Of a stretch of 33,075 bases of DNA, positions 7,673 through 15,601 are shown one piece after another (within the stretch, counting starts at the first letter, position 1; each line of letters starts with the position of its first letter). The notes below the pieces were generated by a model, which did not search any database, was not told where the DNA came from, and saw only the letters and a program-made list of their open reading frames with translations. The position numbers and the translations under genes are program-made. Source of the stretch: Ktedonobacteraceae bacterium (GTDB taxonomy: Bacteria; Chloroflexota; Ktedonobacteria; Ktedonobacterales; Ktedonobacteraceae); NCBI GenBank assembly GCA_013695595.1, contig JACDAE010000756.1, positions 1 through 33,075 of the forward strand, written 5' to 3'.

Positions 7673-8497
7673 TTAATGAGCTGTTTTATGGTGTTGAAAC
7701 ACATGAAAGAGGCTTTTACCTGTATCCCATTTAGGAGTAAGCACACCACGCTCCTTCAATTTGAGGTATATCCATAAAGCTATACCTAACAACAAACCGC
7801 CAAACAGATACCCACCAAGTACATCGCTGGCCCAGTGATCGCCCAGGTAGATACGTGATGGACCCACCAGAACAACAAAGAGGGCCGGAATAATCAGTAA
7901 GACATAATGCCACCAGCGGTCTCTTCTAAACAGGATCAGGCCCAATGAGAATAATAATCCCCAAAAGGCAACATATGACATAACGTGACCACTGGGAAAG
8001 CTCTGTCCCGTTGCATACTGGATGATAGTAACCGATTGGGTCGTAGGACGTGGACGGCTCACAAGCAATTTGATCAATGTGTTTGTAATGCCACTAACAA
8101 CAGAAAGCCCGACAATGAATAAGGCTTCCAGGCGGAGACGCACAATCCAAAAGCATAACGCCGTCACAAAAATGAGCAGGGTAAAAATGATGGCCTGATT
8201 TCCTAAAAAGCTCACTGCAATCATAAAGCCTTTAAGCCAGGGAGTCTGATTTTCTTGAAATTCTCGTGTAATGGTTACATCTACAGGTAAAATTGGATTA
8301 TAGTGAACGAACCAGGCCAATAATGCGAAAAGTGCGAATTGCACGATATAAACGATGATAAGCACTTGCGCGCGACGCGAGGCGCGATACCAGGGGGCAC
8401 GGCTCTCTTCCACCTCTTGCTGCGCTTGCTCTACCATATTCTGTACGTTTGCTTCGACTTTAGCCTGGATCGGTTCTTTTCCAGATTGCTCTGGCAT
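7673..8497 (-). CDS. PAP2-family membrane phosphatase
   Basis: A membrane phosphatase of the type 2 phosphatidic acid phosphatase/undecaprenyl-pyrophosphatase-like superfamily, acting on lipid phosphates at the outer face of the membrane. All three signature motifs are intact: KX6RP (K143 to R150-P151), PSGH (168-171) and SRX5HX3D (S214, R215, H221, D225). About six hydrophobic helices are visible, the first near residues 45-65. The hydrophilic first ~40 residues, rich in Gln and Glu, are cytoplasmic. At 274 residues it is normal for the family. TTAGGAG lies 7 bases before the start. The exact substrate cannot be told from sequence. Confidence 0.9.
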   Translation of the reverse strand: MPEQSGKEPIQAKVEANVQNMVEQAQQEVEESRAPWYRASRRAQVLIIVYIVQFALFALLAWFVHYNPILPVDVTITREFQENQTPWLKGFMIAVSFLGNQAIIFTLLIFVTALCFWIVRLRLEALFIVGLSVVSGITNTLIKLLVSRPRPTTQSVTIIQYATGQSFPSGHVMSYVAFWGLLFSLGLILFRRDRWWHYVLLIIPALFVVLVGPSRIYLGDHWASDVLGGYLFGGLLLGIALWIYLKLKERGVLTPKWDTGKSLFHVFQHHKTAH

Positions 8498-8634
8498 ATT
8501 CTTCTCCTAACCTCGTATCTCTTCTAAAAGGTCACATTGACACGTCTCATATCCAAAGGGATTAATAGTATTACGTTTATTCACAGAAAAATGTTTCTAG
8601 TACTTAACTGATTAACTTCATCTCCGCCAATATA

Positions 8635-8664
8635 TTGACGAACGCAACCTCCTATGGCTATAGT
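8635..8664 (+). promoter_or_regulatory. Promoter of GNAT gene
   Basis: TTGACG (8635-8640), 18 bases, TATAGT (8659-8664). Transcription would begin around 8671, just before the ribosome site GTGAGAAG. The -35 overlaps an in-frame TTG that would otherwise be taken as a longer start, which supports the shorter protein. Confidence 0.65.
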
Positions 8665-8688
8665 ATAACTGTGGAAAGTGAGAAGAAA

Positions 8689-9576
8689 ATGAACTCAAGT
8701 ATAAGAGAAATCCGCTCCGCTCGACCTGAAGACCGTGAACCTGTGCTAGCTTTCTGTAAAAATACCTGGTCATGGGGCGACTATATTGAATATCAGTGGG
8801 ACAATTGGCTGCATAATCCCAACGGTCAACTATTCGTTGCGACGCTCGATGGACAACCAGTGGGCATTGTTTTTATACTCATGATAACGGCTCAAGACGC
8901 CTGGTTACAAGGATTACGCGTCGATCCGCAGTTTCGACGGCAAGGATTGGCAGAGGAACTGAATAATGCAGCTCTACTCGAAGCCATGCAGCGCGGTGCT
9001 ACCTATGCACGTCTGCTTATTGAGTCTGACAATGCCCCATCCATCAGGGTCGCCGAACGCATTCTCATGCGCAAGGTTGCGGGCTTCTCTCTCCTTACCG
9101 CTACACCGCAGCTCAATACTCTACGTGCTTCCCAGGAGAGAACACAACTGGCGACATCCGCTGACATGGATGATATTATTGATTACTTGAATGTCTCCAA
9201 TATCTTTCCCCTTTCGGGTGGTCTGTATTATACAGGCTGGATCGCTTATCCTATCACTGCTACCTTGCTTGAGTCAAAGATTAATGCTCAACAGGTCTAC
9301 CTCTTACGACGCTGGAACCGCCTGGATGGTCTGGCTATTGCTGAGATACGCACGGAGCGCCAGGGGCCGCAACTCTCTATCGGGTATATTGACGGCACTG
9401 CTATTGAACCCATTAGCTTGATTGCTTACGACCTGCGGCGTCAACTGCCTGCTTTACACGCGGACTCTATCCGTGCCTATGTTCCCGATATCATGCTGCT
9501 ACGCGAAGCTCTGACCGGCGTTGAATATGAATGGGATGGGAGCTTTTTTTATACATACGAGCGAGGATTAAAATAA
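8689..9576 (+). CDS. GNAT family N-acetyltransferase
   Basis: A 295-residue GCN5-related acetyltransferase that would transfer acetyl from acetyl-CoA to an amine. The N-terminal ~145 residues form a full GNAT fold: the opening strand IREIRSARPEDREPVLAF, the central strand VGIVFILM, and the acetyl-CoA pyrophosphate loop motif LRVDPQFRRQGLAEEL. The C-terminal ~150 residues lack a recognisable loop motif and may be a degenerate second GNAT half. The start at 8689 is chosen over the upstream TTG because the promoter occupies that stretch. The substrate is unknown and the gene has no operon partner. Confidence 0.85.
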   Translation: MNSSIREIRSARPEDREPVLAFCKNTWSWGDYIEYQWDNWLHNPNGQLFVATLDGQPVGIVFILMITAQDAWLQGLRVDPQFRRQGLAEELNNAALLEAMQRGATYARLLIESDNAPSIRVAERILMRKVAGFSLLTATPQLNTLRASQERTQLATSADMDDIIDYLNVSNIFPLSGGLYYTGWIAYPITATLLESKINAQQVYLLRRWNRLDGLAIAEIRTERQGPQLSIGYIDGTAIEPISLIAYDLRRQLPALHADSIRAYVPDIMLLREALTGVEYEWDGSFFYTYERGLK

Positions 9577-9615
9577 AAAGGGAAGAAGAGAACAAAGCTC
9601 TTCTTCTCTTTTTTT
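9571..9615. terminator. Bidirectional terminator, GNAT gene and valS
   Basis: GAAGAAGAG (9582-9590) pairs with CTCTTCTTC (9598-9606) around a 7-base loop. It is followed by a T-tract on the plus strand (9608-9615) and preceded by an A-rich run that is a T-tract for the minus strand. It sits between two convergent genes and should stop both. Confidence 0.85.
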
Positions 9616-9628
9616 ATGAGCCTCAGGA

Positions 9629-12361
9629 TTAGCCAGCCAGTTCAGCACGCCGTGCTTGCAATTTGCTCACACGTTCTTCTTGAGCAGCCAATCGCTCACG
9701 TTCTTTTTCAACTACTTCGGGTTTGGCCCTTGTGACGAAATTCTCATTCGCTAACTTGGCTTGCAAGCGTACAATCTCTTGCTGAGCCTGCACAACCTCT
9801 TTATCGAGACGTTGCAGTTCTTTGCCAATATCAAGCATACCAGCCAGCGGTAGATAAATCTCTACAGCGCCCGCAAGCAGGCTCATGGCCTGCTGAGGCT
9901 TCTCTACCACTACCGTGTGCAACTCCGGCTTCTCTACACGTGCCAGGAACTCGATGAGCGGAACCTGAGCTGCAAACACGTCGAGCAAGTCTCCTACCGC
10001 CAGAATGGCTGGAATGCGCCGAGATTGCTCAACATTCATCTGGTTGCGTGCATCACGAATACGTGTAATCACTTCCTGCAATAACGTAAACTGCTCCTCA
10101 GCTTCGTCATCGATCGCCAGCATCGCAGCATACGGCCAGGATGCAACGATCAATGCAGATGCAGGCCAACGTTCAGGTGTAGGCTCGCTCGTCTGATAGA
10201 GATGCTGCCAGACCTCTTCGGTAACAAATGGCATGAAGGGATGGAGCAGGCGCAGGCTCTGATCAAGGACCATACGCAGAATACCAGCCGTCGAGTGACG
10301 AGCACGCTCATCCCCCTGCATCTGGACTTTCGCGGCCTCCACATACCAGTCGCAGTAGTCAGACCAGAAGAACTCATTGATCTGTCGCCCTGCCTCGCCG
10401 AGCTGGAACTCGTCGATCAGACGCGTCACTGATTGCGTCAATTTTGTCAATCGATGCAAGATCCAGCGATCCGCCAGCGTCTGAGGCTCTACTTCATTGA
10501 GGGCAGGCACGCCACCACCAATTTCAGCAGTCGTCATAAGTACAAAGCGCGAAGCGTTCCAGATCTTATTTGCAAAGTTGCGATTCCCCACAATCCGCTC
10601 TTCCACCAGCTTCATATCGTTACCAGGCGTACTACTTGTTGCCAATGTAAAGCGCAATGCGTCGGTACCATACTGATCCATCACCTCCAGCGGATCAGTA
10701 ACATTTCCCTTCGACTTACTCATCTTTTCACCCTTCGCGTCGCGTACCAGCCCATGCAGGTAGATGGTATCGAAGGGAACAGTACCCATAAAGTGAATAC
10801 CCGCCATGACCATACGCGCTACCCAGAAGAAGATTATGTCGTAACCCGTCTCCATGACCGAAGTGGGATAGTAGCGTAACAGATCATGCGTTTCCTCCGG
10901 CCAGCCAAGCGTGCTAAAGGGCCATAGCCAGGAGCTAAACCAGGTATCCAGAACATCTTCGTCCTGATGAATGCTGGTGCTATCACAATGAGCACAATTT
11001 GTGGGATCCTCGCGGCTCACCGTCATCTGCCCACACGTATCACAATACCAGACAGGTATGCGATGCCCCCACCAGAGCTGGCGCGATATAGTCCAGTCGT
11101 GAATATTCTCCAACCAGTCGGTATAGACTTTTTCGAAGCGTTCCGGCACAACTTTGATCAGGCCATACTTTACCGCAGCTAGAGCTGGAGTCGCCAATGG
11201 CATCATCTTGACGAACCATTGCAATGAGATCAATGGCTCAACAACCGTATTACAACGCTGACAAAGACCTAACGGCACCGTATACTCTTCAATCTTGTCG
11301 ATCAGACCAAGTTTCTCAAGATCAGCCACCAGATTCTTGCGCGCCTCGTAGCGGTCCTGCCCCACATAGGGACCAGCCTCTGCCGTCATCTTCGCGTCAA
11401 ATCCGATCACCTGGATCGCGAGCAAAGAATGGCGCTGTCCAATCTCGAAGTCGGTTGGATCATGAGCAGGTGTGACCTTGACGGCCCCGGTACCAAATGC
11501 GGCATCGACCGCTTCGTCGGCAACAATCGGAATCTCACGCCCGACGATTGGTAAGATCGCATGGCGTCCGATCAGATCTTTGTAGCGTGTATCCTTAGGG
11601 TTGACCGCTACCGCAGTATCGCCCAGAATCGTCTCAGGCCGCGTTGTCGCAACATGGATATATTCAGTTGGATCTGCATCGTGCCCTTCTAATGGTTTTA
11701 GAGGATAACGTACGTAGGTCAATGTTCCCGGTGTATCAACATGATTGACTTCTAGATCAGAGATAGCACTCATGCAGCGCGGGCACCAGTTAATGATACG
11801 CTTTCCACGATAGATCAGCCCTTCTTCGTAGAGACGTACAAAGACTTCGCGCACTGACGTTGATAATCCATCATCCAATGTAAAACGTTCCCGTGACCAG
11901 TCACATGAAGCTCCGAGGCGACGATGCTGGTTCTGAATACGACTTTTATACTGTCCCACCCAGGCCCAGACGCGCTCTAAGAACGCCTCACGTCCGATCT
12001 CATGGCGATCGGTACCTTCTTGCGCAAGCAAGCGCTCTACGACTGTCTGAGTGGCAATACCAGCATGATCCTCGCCAGGCACCCAGAGCGTCTCATCACC
12101 TTTCATGCGATGATAGCGCACGAGAATATCTTCAACGGTTGAGGTAATCGCATGACCAAGGTGGAGTGCTCCTGTGACATTAGGCGGTGGCATGCTGATG
12201 ACAAATGGCTTGCGTGTAGGATTTGGGCGAGGTTTGAAGTACCCTCCTTCTTCCCAAAATTGGTACCATTTGCCTTCGACGGCCTGTGGCTCATACGTTT
12301 TAGGTAGTGTCGCGGCGGACGGTGTAGCATCCGCCTCATTATTCTTTTCCTGCTCTATCAT
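9629..12361 (-). CDS. valS: Valyl-tRNA synthetase
   Basis: A class I aminoacyl-tRNA synthetase that charges tRNA-Val in the cytoplasm. The HIGH-type signature is H67-L-G-H70 within PPPNVTGALHLGH, and the KMSKS loop is at 546-550. Between them lies the editing (CP1) domain with TTRPETILGDTAVAV, and zinc-type CxxC pairs occur in CPRC and CDTC/CAHC. The C-terminal ~65 residues are the tRNA-contacting coiled coil typical of ValRS (LQRLDKEVVQAQQEIVRLQ). I start at 12361 (910 residues): CAGGAG lies just upstream, and the longer frame runs through the T-box terminator. Expression should rise when tRNA-Val is uncharged. Confidence 0.97.
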   Translation of the reverse strand: MIEQEKNNEADATPSAATLPKTYEPQAVEGKWYQFWEEGGYFKPRPNPTRKPFVISMPPPNVTGALHLGHAITSTVEDILVRYHRMKGDETLWVPGEDHAGIATQTVVERLLAQEGTDRHEIGREAFLERVWAWVGQYKSRIQNQHRRLGASCDWSRERFTLDDGLSTSVREVFVRLYEEGLIYRGKRIINWCPRCMSAISDLEVNHVDTPGTLTYVRYPLKPLEGHDADPTEYIHVATTRPETILGDTAVAVNPKDTRYKDLIGRHAILPIVGREIPIVADEAVDAAFGTGAVKVTPAHDPTDFEIGQRHSLLAIQVIGFDAKMTAEAGPYVGQDRYEARKNLVADLEKLGLIDKIEEYTVPLGLCQRCNTVVEPLISLQWFVKMMPLATPALAAVKYGLIKVVPERFEKVYTDWLENIHDWTISRQLWWGHRIPVWYCDTCGQMTVSREDPTNCAHCDSTSIHQDEDVLDTWFSSWLWPFSTLGWPEETHDLLRYYPTSVMETGYDIIFFWVARMVMAGIHFMGTVPFDTIYLHGLVRDAKGEKMSKSKGNVTDPLEVMDQYGTDALRFTLATSSTPGNDMKLVEERIVGNRNFANKIWNASRFVLMTTAEIGGGVPALNEVEPQTLADRWILHRLTKLTQSVTRLIDEFQLGEAGRQINEFFWSDYCDWYVEAAKVQMQGDERARHSTAGILRMVLDQSLRLLHPFMPFVTEEVWQHLYQTSEPTPERWPASALIVASWPYAAMLAIDDEAEEQFTLLQEVITRIRDARNQMNVEQSRRIPAILAVGDLLDVFAAQVPLIEFLARVEKPELHTVVVEKPQQAMSLLAGAVEIYLPLAGMLDIGKELQRLDKEVVQAQQEIVRLQAKLANENFVTRAKPEVVEKERERLAAQEERVSKLQARRAELAG

Positions 12362-12374
12362 ATTTTTCTCCTGA

Positions 12375-12650
12375 AGTCCGAGTCCATAAAAAAAGCCCCT
12401 CCCCGTCAAGGACGAGAAAGGACATGCTCGTGGTACCACCTTGTTTCGATCAATTCGCCATAAAATATATACTCATTTTTAGAGAATGATCCTCAAAAGT
12501 GCGTTAACGGGCACACCGTGGAAATATTTCATTTCCAGTCTCACAGGCGACCTTCAGTATGTTCCACCGAGGAAGATTCACAGCCTTTGATCTCCCCTCT
12601 CTTGCGGCAACCCGTACCTACTCCTCCTGCTCCTCGTCTCTTTGTTTATT
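12375..12650 (-). promoter_or_regulatory. T-box riboswitch (valine) upstream of valS
   Basis: The leader shows the ordered T-box elements on the minus strand. Stem I carries the AGTA motif (12622-12619) opposite GAA-G-GTC-G, giving a GUC specifier codon at 12551-12549, which matches valine. The T-box core AAGGTGGTACCACG lies at about 12442-12429; its UGGU bulge would pair with an ACCA tRNA end, consistent with discriminator A. A G+C-rich terminator hairpin with a run of seven T (12422-12388) precedes the ribosome site. Uncharged tRNA-Val should favour the antiterminator. Assignment comes from sequence motifs and gene context; no covariance search was run. Confidence 0.92.
12388..12422 (-). 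terminator. T-box regulated terminator
   Basis: On the minus strand CCTTTCTCGTC pairs with GACGGGGAGGGG (one bulge, several G-U pairs) and is followed by CTTTTTTT. The CCTT at its base can alternatively pair with AAGG of the T-box core, which is the expected antiterminator switch. Confidence 0.8.
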
Positions 12651-12656
12651 AAAATC

Positions 12657-12685
12657 AGTTTATCGAGTATTCTAACAATTGTCAA
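12657..12685 (-). promoter_or_regulatory. valS promoter
   Basis: On the minus strand TTGACA (12685-12680), exactly 17 bases, TAAACT (12662-12657). Transcription would start around 12650, just ahead of T-box stem I. Confidence 0.8.
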
Positions 12686-13062
12686 GCATGTGATTATTCC
12701 GAAGCTCAGGCATATGTAAGAAAGCAGTGGTTAAGAAATCTTTACCACGGTTAAGACTTCTTAACCTTGCGTTGTGTCAGCTTCACAATGGTCCAGCGAT
12801 ACAACCAGATCAAAGCTACAAAGCAATTTATTAAAGAATTCCTTTCCTTTCTCCGATATATAGAAGCAGGCATAAGGAATAGATCATTAGTACCGTTTAG
12901 TAGGGAACGTAACTGACTATAGCCCATAATGTTTCATCATGTTACTGCTCATATTACGTCCCGTTACTTAAGTTAAGAACAGAAATTTTTTGAAGAACTT
13001 ATCTATGAATATAGGATTGGTACATCCTTGTATTGTAATTTAGGCCTGTAGGAGGAATACGA
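12686..13062. other. Divergent valS/response regulator intergenic region
   Basis: No gene is seen. It contains the tandem palindromes at 12727-12766. A weak -35/-10 pair for the response regulator can be drawn (TTGAAG 12990-12995, 16 bases, TAGGAT 13012-13017), but I do not rely on it. Confidence 0.45.
12727..12766. repeat. Tandem 20-bp-spaced palindromes, likely operator
   Basis: GTGGTTAAGA-AA-TCTTTACCAC (12727-12748, one mismatch) is directly followed by GGTTAAGA-CT-TCTTAACC (12749-12766, perfect arms). Both share the core GGTTAAGA-nn-TCTTAACC, and their centres are exactly 20 bp apart, about two helical turns. They lie ~40 bp upstream of the valS -35 and ~300 bp before the response regulator gene. 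This is the arrangement of two dimer sites bound on one DNA face; the protein is unknown. Confidence 0.55.
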
Positions 13063-13761
13063 GTGAAAATCATGGTGGCGGACGACGACCGCGACATGGT
13101 AGACATGCTAAGCTATTGGCTCAAAGGACACGGCTATGACGTGGTGCGGGCATTTGACGGGGAGCAGGCTATCAAACGTTGGCGCGAGACATTACCCGAT
13201 CTCGTCATCTTAGATATTCAAATGCCTAAGCTCGATGGTTTTGAAGTATGTCGCCAGATGAGAAGCGAAACCAATGCGATGGTGTTAATCTTGACTGCAC
13301 ATGATCGCGAAGACGACGAAGTACGTGGCCTGGAACTGGGTGCCGATGATTATCTACGTAAACCATTTAGCCCACGACAACTCCTTGCACGTATTAAAGC
13401 TATTATGCGACGCTCCTCCAGTACACGAGGCACTTCTGGATCGTCGATGACGACCGTAGGGCCGATCACCCTGGATGCAATGCGCCATGAGGTCACCAGA
13501 GATGGCTCTAAAGTCAGGCTCACACCGACCGAGAGCCGATTGCTTCACCTGCTGATTACGCATACAGGACAGGTGTTGACAACGGACATGATTATCGAGC
13601 GCGTCTGGGGCTACGATGAAGCTGGCGACTCAGGCCTTGTGAAAACTCACATTCGCCACCTGCGTCAGAAAGTTGAACCGGACCCTAATACGCCACAATT
13701 TATTATGACGGTTCCAGGTGTGGGATATACCTTTACCGCTCCTGTTACCATTGAACCCTGA
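13063..13761 (+). CDS. OmpR/PhoB-family response regulator
   Basis: A 232-residue two-component transcription factor. The receiver domain (1-120) has the acidic cluster D7-D8-D9, the phospho-acceptor D51 (VILDIQMP) and the conserved K100 (DDYLRKPF). The C-terminal winged helix (about 132-228) shows LTPTESRLLHLLITHTGQVLT and VKTHIRHLRQKVEPDP, typical of the OmpR/PhoB group. Translation begins at a GTG behind AGGAGG. No histidine kinase is adjacent, so it is an orphan here; its partner must be encoded elsewhere. The tandem palindromes upstream are a possible but untested target. Confidence 0.94.
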   Translation: MKIMVADDDRDMVDMLSYWLKGHGYDVVRAFDGEQAIKRWRETLPDLVILDIQMPKLDGFEVCRQMRSETNAMVLILTAHDREDDEVRGLELGADDYLRKPFSPRQLLARIKAIMRRSSSTRGTSGSSMTTVGPITLDAMRHEVTRDGSKVRLTPTESRLLHLLITHTGQVLTTDMIIERVWGYDEAGDSGLVKTHIRHLRQKVEPDPNTPQFIMTVPGVGYTFTAPVTIEP

Positions 13762-13770
13762 ATAAGAAAC

Positions 13771-13806
13771 ATTAGTCTCCTCCTTCTATTGAGGGAGGAG
13801 ACTAAT
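13771..13806 (+). terminator. Perfect 13-bp hairpin after response regulator
   Basis: ATTAGTCTCCTCC (13771-13783) and GGAGGAGACTAAT (13794-13806) are exact complements, loop 10 bases, starting 9 bases after the stop codon. No T-tract follows. Confidence 0.6.
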
Positions 13807-13973
13807 TCTGCCTCTCACGGGTCTTTATAATTCCCATGATATCCTCTCAACCAACTCACCTGGATCTTAACCACAATACAACGTATTTCTTCTCTGTTTT
13901 TTATTTTCAACACGTATAATTTTAGCATGTTTACTGGAGACAATATAGCAAAAGTAGAGGCGCAACAAGCGGT

Positions 13974-14912
13974 ATGTCCATGAATCAAAAAAAACATGCT
14001 TTACCACCTACTACTCCTATACCATCTTCTGCACAAATAGTGCCTGGACAATGTGTCTGTCATTCACTCTCATCGCTTCACACATTAGAGATAGAGAGCG
14101 AGAAATTTGTACCTATATCAACCATTTTACATAAACGCCTGGACAGTACATTGCAAATGCTCTTTCCACGCTCAACTTCCCTTAGCATTTTCTTGTTACA
14201 TATCTCACAATGGGATCGCGTCCACTCTAACCAGCAACTTACCCGGCGTCAACACTACCATGCTTCTCCAGATCTATTGGAACAAGTGATAGTCAACGTA
14301 CGCCGCGCTATGCGAGCCGATGACCAGATCCTTCTTCAGGACCAGGCAGGGATCGCCATTGTTTTTCCCGAGGTTGACCAACAAGGCGCGTATATTATAT
14401 TGGAACGCATCTATCATAGCGTATGTCTGCTACAGGCTGAAACATTATTGCCACCCCTCACTCTCAATACCACTATCCTCATGGGCATGAGTTCCTATCC
14501 AGAACCCGCTCCATCCCTGGAACAGCTTCTCTATTGCACCGATGTATCGGCTCGCTGCTTTACATTACGTCCAGCTATCACAACGCACCTCTGGAACATT
14601 TCTACCTCTCCTGCACAAGAAACTATAGTCGGAGACGAGCATTCTCAGCATGCAAAAGGACAGACAGGTTTCCCTTTTATGGACCTGCCAGCTACCATCC
14701 CTCTTCGTTTACGACACCTTATTCCTCATGTGCTGGCAAACGAACTTCGCTGTGTACCCGTTGGCCGGAATCACCACTGCCTCACCGTTGCAATGGCCGA
14801 ACCCACCAATCACGAATACATCCAACGCCTGCATAGTGCCACCGGGCTGACCATCTTTCCTGTCTCCTGTGACCCAGAAAAACTTGCTACCCTGCTCACC
14901 AAAAATTGGTAA
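13974..14912 (+). CDS. Degenerate GGDEF-like plus MshEN-like protein
   Basis: The 312-residue protein has no close family I can name, but two regions are readable. Residues ~65-205 follow the GGDEF (diguanylate cyclase) plan: MRADDQILLQDQAGIAIVFPEVD aligns with the active-site hairpin and GMSSYPEPAPSLEQLLYCTD with the late helix. At the GGDEF position (123-127) the sequence is DQAGI, so it cannot be catalytic. Residues ~249-307 resemble the C-terminal half of the GspE-N/MshEN domain (LIPHVLANELRCVPVG, then LTVAMAEPTNHEYIQRLHSATGL). The tandem motifs that bind c-di-GMP in MshEN are not visible. No membrane segment is present. A c-di-GMP or type IV pilus link is inference. Confidence 0.6.
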   Translation: MSMNQKKHALPPTTPIPSSAQIVPGQCVCHSLSSLHTLEIESEKFVPISTILHKRLDSTLQMLFPRSTSLSIFLLHISQWDRVHSNQQLTRRQHYHASPDLLEQVIVNVRRAMRADDQILLQDQAGIAIVFPEVDQQGAYIILERIYHSVCLLQAETLLPPLTLNTTILMGMSSYPEPAPSLEQLLYCTDVSARCFTLRPAITTHLWNISTSPAQETIVGDEHSQHAKGQTGFPFMDLPATIPLRLRHLIPHVLANELRCVPVGRNHHCLTVAMAEPTNHEYIQRLHSATGLTIFPVSCDPEKLATLLTKNW

Positions 14913-15168
14913 AAAAAATACCTCCCCACACTACCTTTTCAGATTGAAAGTGATGAATATCAACTCATCATGGCGTAAAATTAACCATTTCGCAACCTTT
15001 CCTTAACCTGGAACTTCATCACCATGGGTTACTATAACACTTGATGAGACACTATTCGCATTTTGGAGGACCCATCTGCGAACAGAGCATTTACCTTATC
15101 ACACGTTTTCAAATGTCTTTTTATTGTTCTTTCAGTTGTAATTATCTACTTTTTAGGAGAAAAAAATC

Positions 15169-15462
15169 ATGGTAGTCCAGATGATTCAAGACGATACTCT
15201 GCTTACCTTCAAAGAAGCTATGAGCTATTTGCGCGTTAGCCGCTCGACTCTCTATCGCCTGATGTGGTCAAATCAACTTACGGGGCACAAAGTTGGTAGC
15301 ACCTGGCGTTTCTATCGTGAAGATTTGCGTGCTTGTGTAGGGCGTGAGATTTCTATGGCTCCCCTATCCTCGTCATTCCTATCCTCCACGGGAACGACCG
15401 ATGTTTTACCCTCAGTAGTAACCATTCCATCGGACGCTACTCTGAGCGGAGTTATCAACTAA
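15169..15462 (+). CDS. Excisionase-family helix-turn-helix protein
   Basis: A 97-residue DNA-binding protein of the MerR-like/excisionase HTH type. Residues ~10-58 carry the full family pattern: LLTFKEAMSYLRVSRSTLYR for the helix-turn-helix, then LTGHKVGSTWRFYREDL for the wing and closing helix. The last ~35 residues are Ser/Thr-rich and likely disordered. The start has a strong site (TTAGGAG) and a near-perfect terminator follows. No integrase or att-like repeat is near, so it is more likely a host transcription factor of this common actinobacterial/chloroflexal type than a phage excisionase. Confidence 0.85.
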   Translation: MVVQMIQDDTLLTFKEAMSYLRVSRSTLYRLMWSNQLTGHKVGSTWRFYREDLRACVGREISMAPLSSSFLSSTGTTDVLPSVVTIPSDATLSGVIN

Positions 15463-15500
15463 CATTTGCTAATTATCTTATAATATATCTCTATAAATAT

Positions 15501-15543
15501 AAAAAAGGTAGGAACCCGATTGAAGCGGGTTCCTACCTTTTTT
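15501..15543. terminator. Strong bidirectional terminator
   Basis: A perfect 12-bp stem GGTAGGAACCCG (15507-15518) / CGGGTTCCTACC (15526-15537) with a 7-base loop is flanked by six A on the left and six T on the right. It separates the converging HTH gene and the 293-aa gene. Confidence 0.93.
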
Positions 15544-15601
15544 CATTTGACTGATGCGTTTTCGCATTCTTTCTTCCCATCTCCTTTGATGAAGGGAGAT
15601 A

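Noticed and set aside
8635-8688. TTG start for the GNAT protein
   Set aside because: The TTG is the first part of the -35 TTGACG of a good promoter, so the stretch is not transcribed from it.
12362-12439. Longer N-terminus of ValS
   Set aside because: The extra 26 codons are the T-box terminator and core; the ribosome site supports 12361.
15169-15462. Prophage or integrative element suggested by the excisionase-type HTH
   Set aside because: No integrase, phage structural gene, tRNA target or flanking direct repeat was seen.
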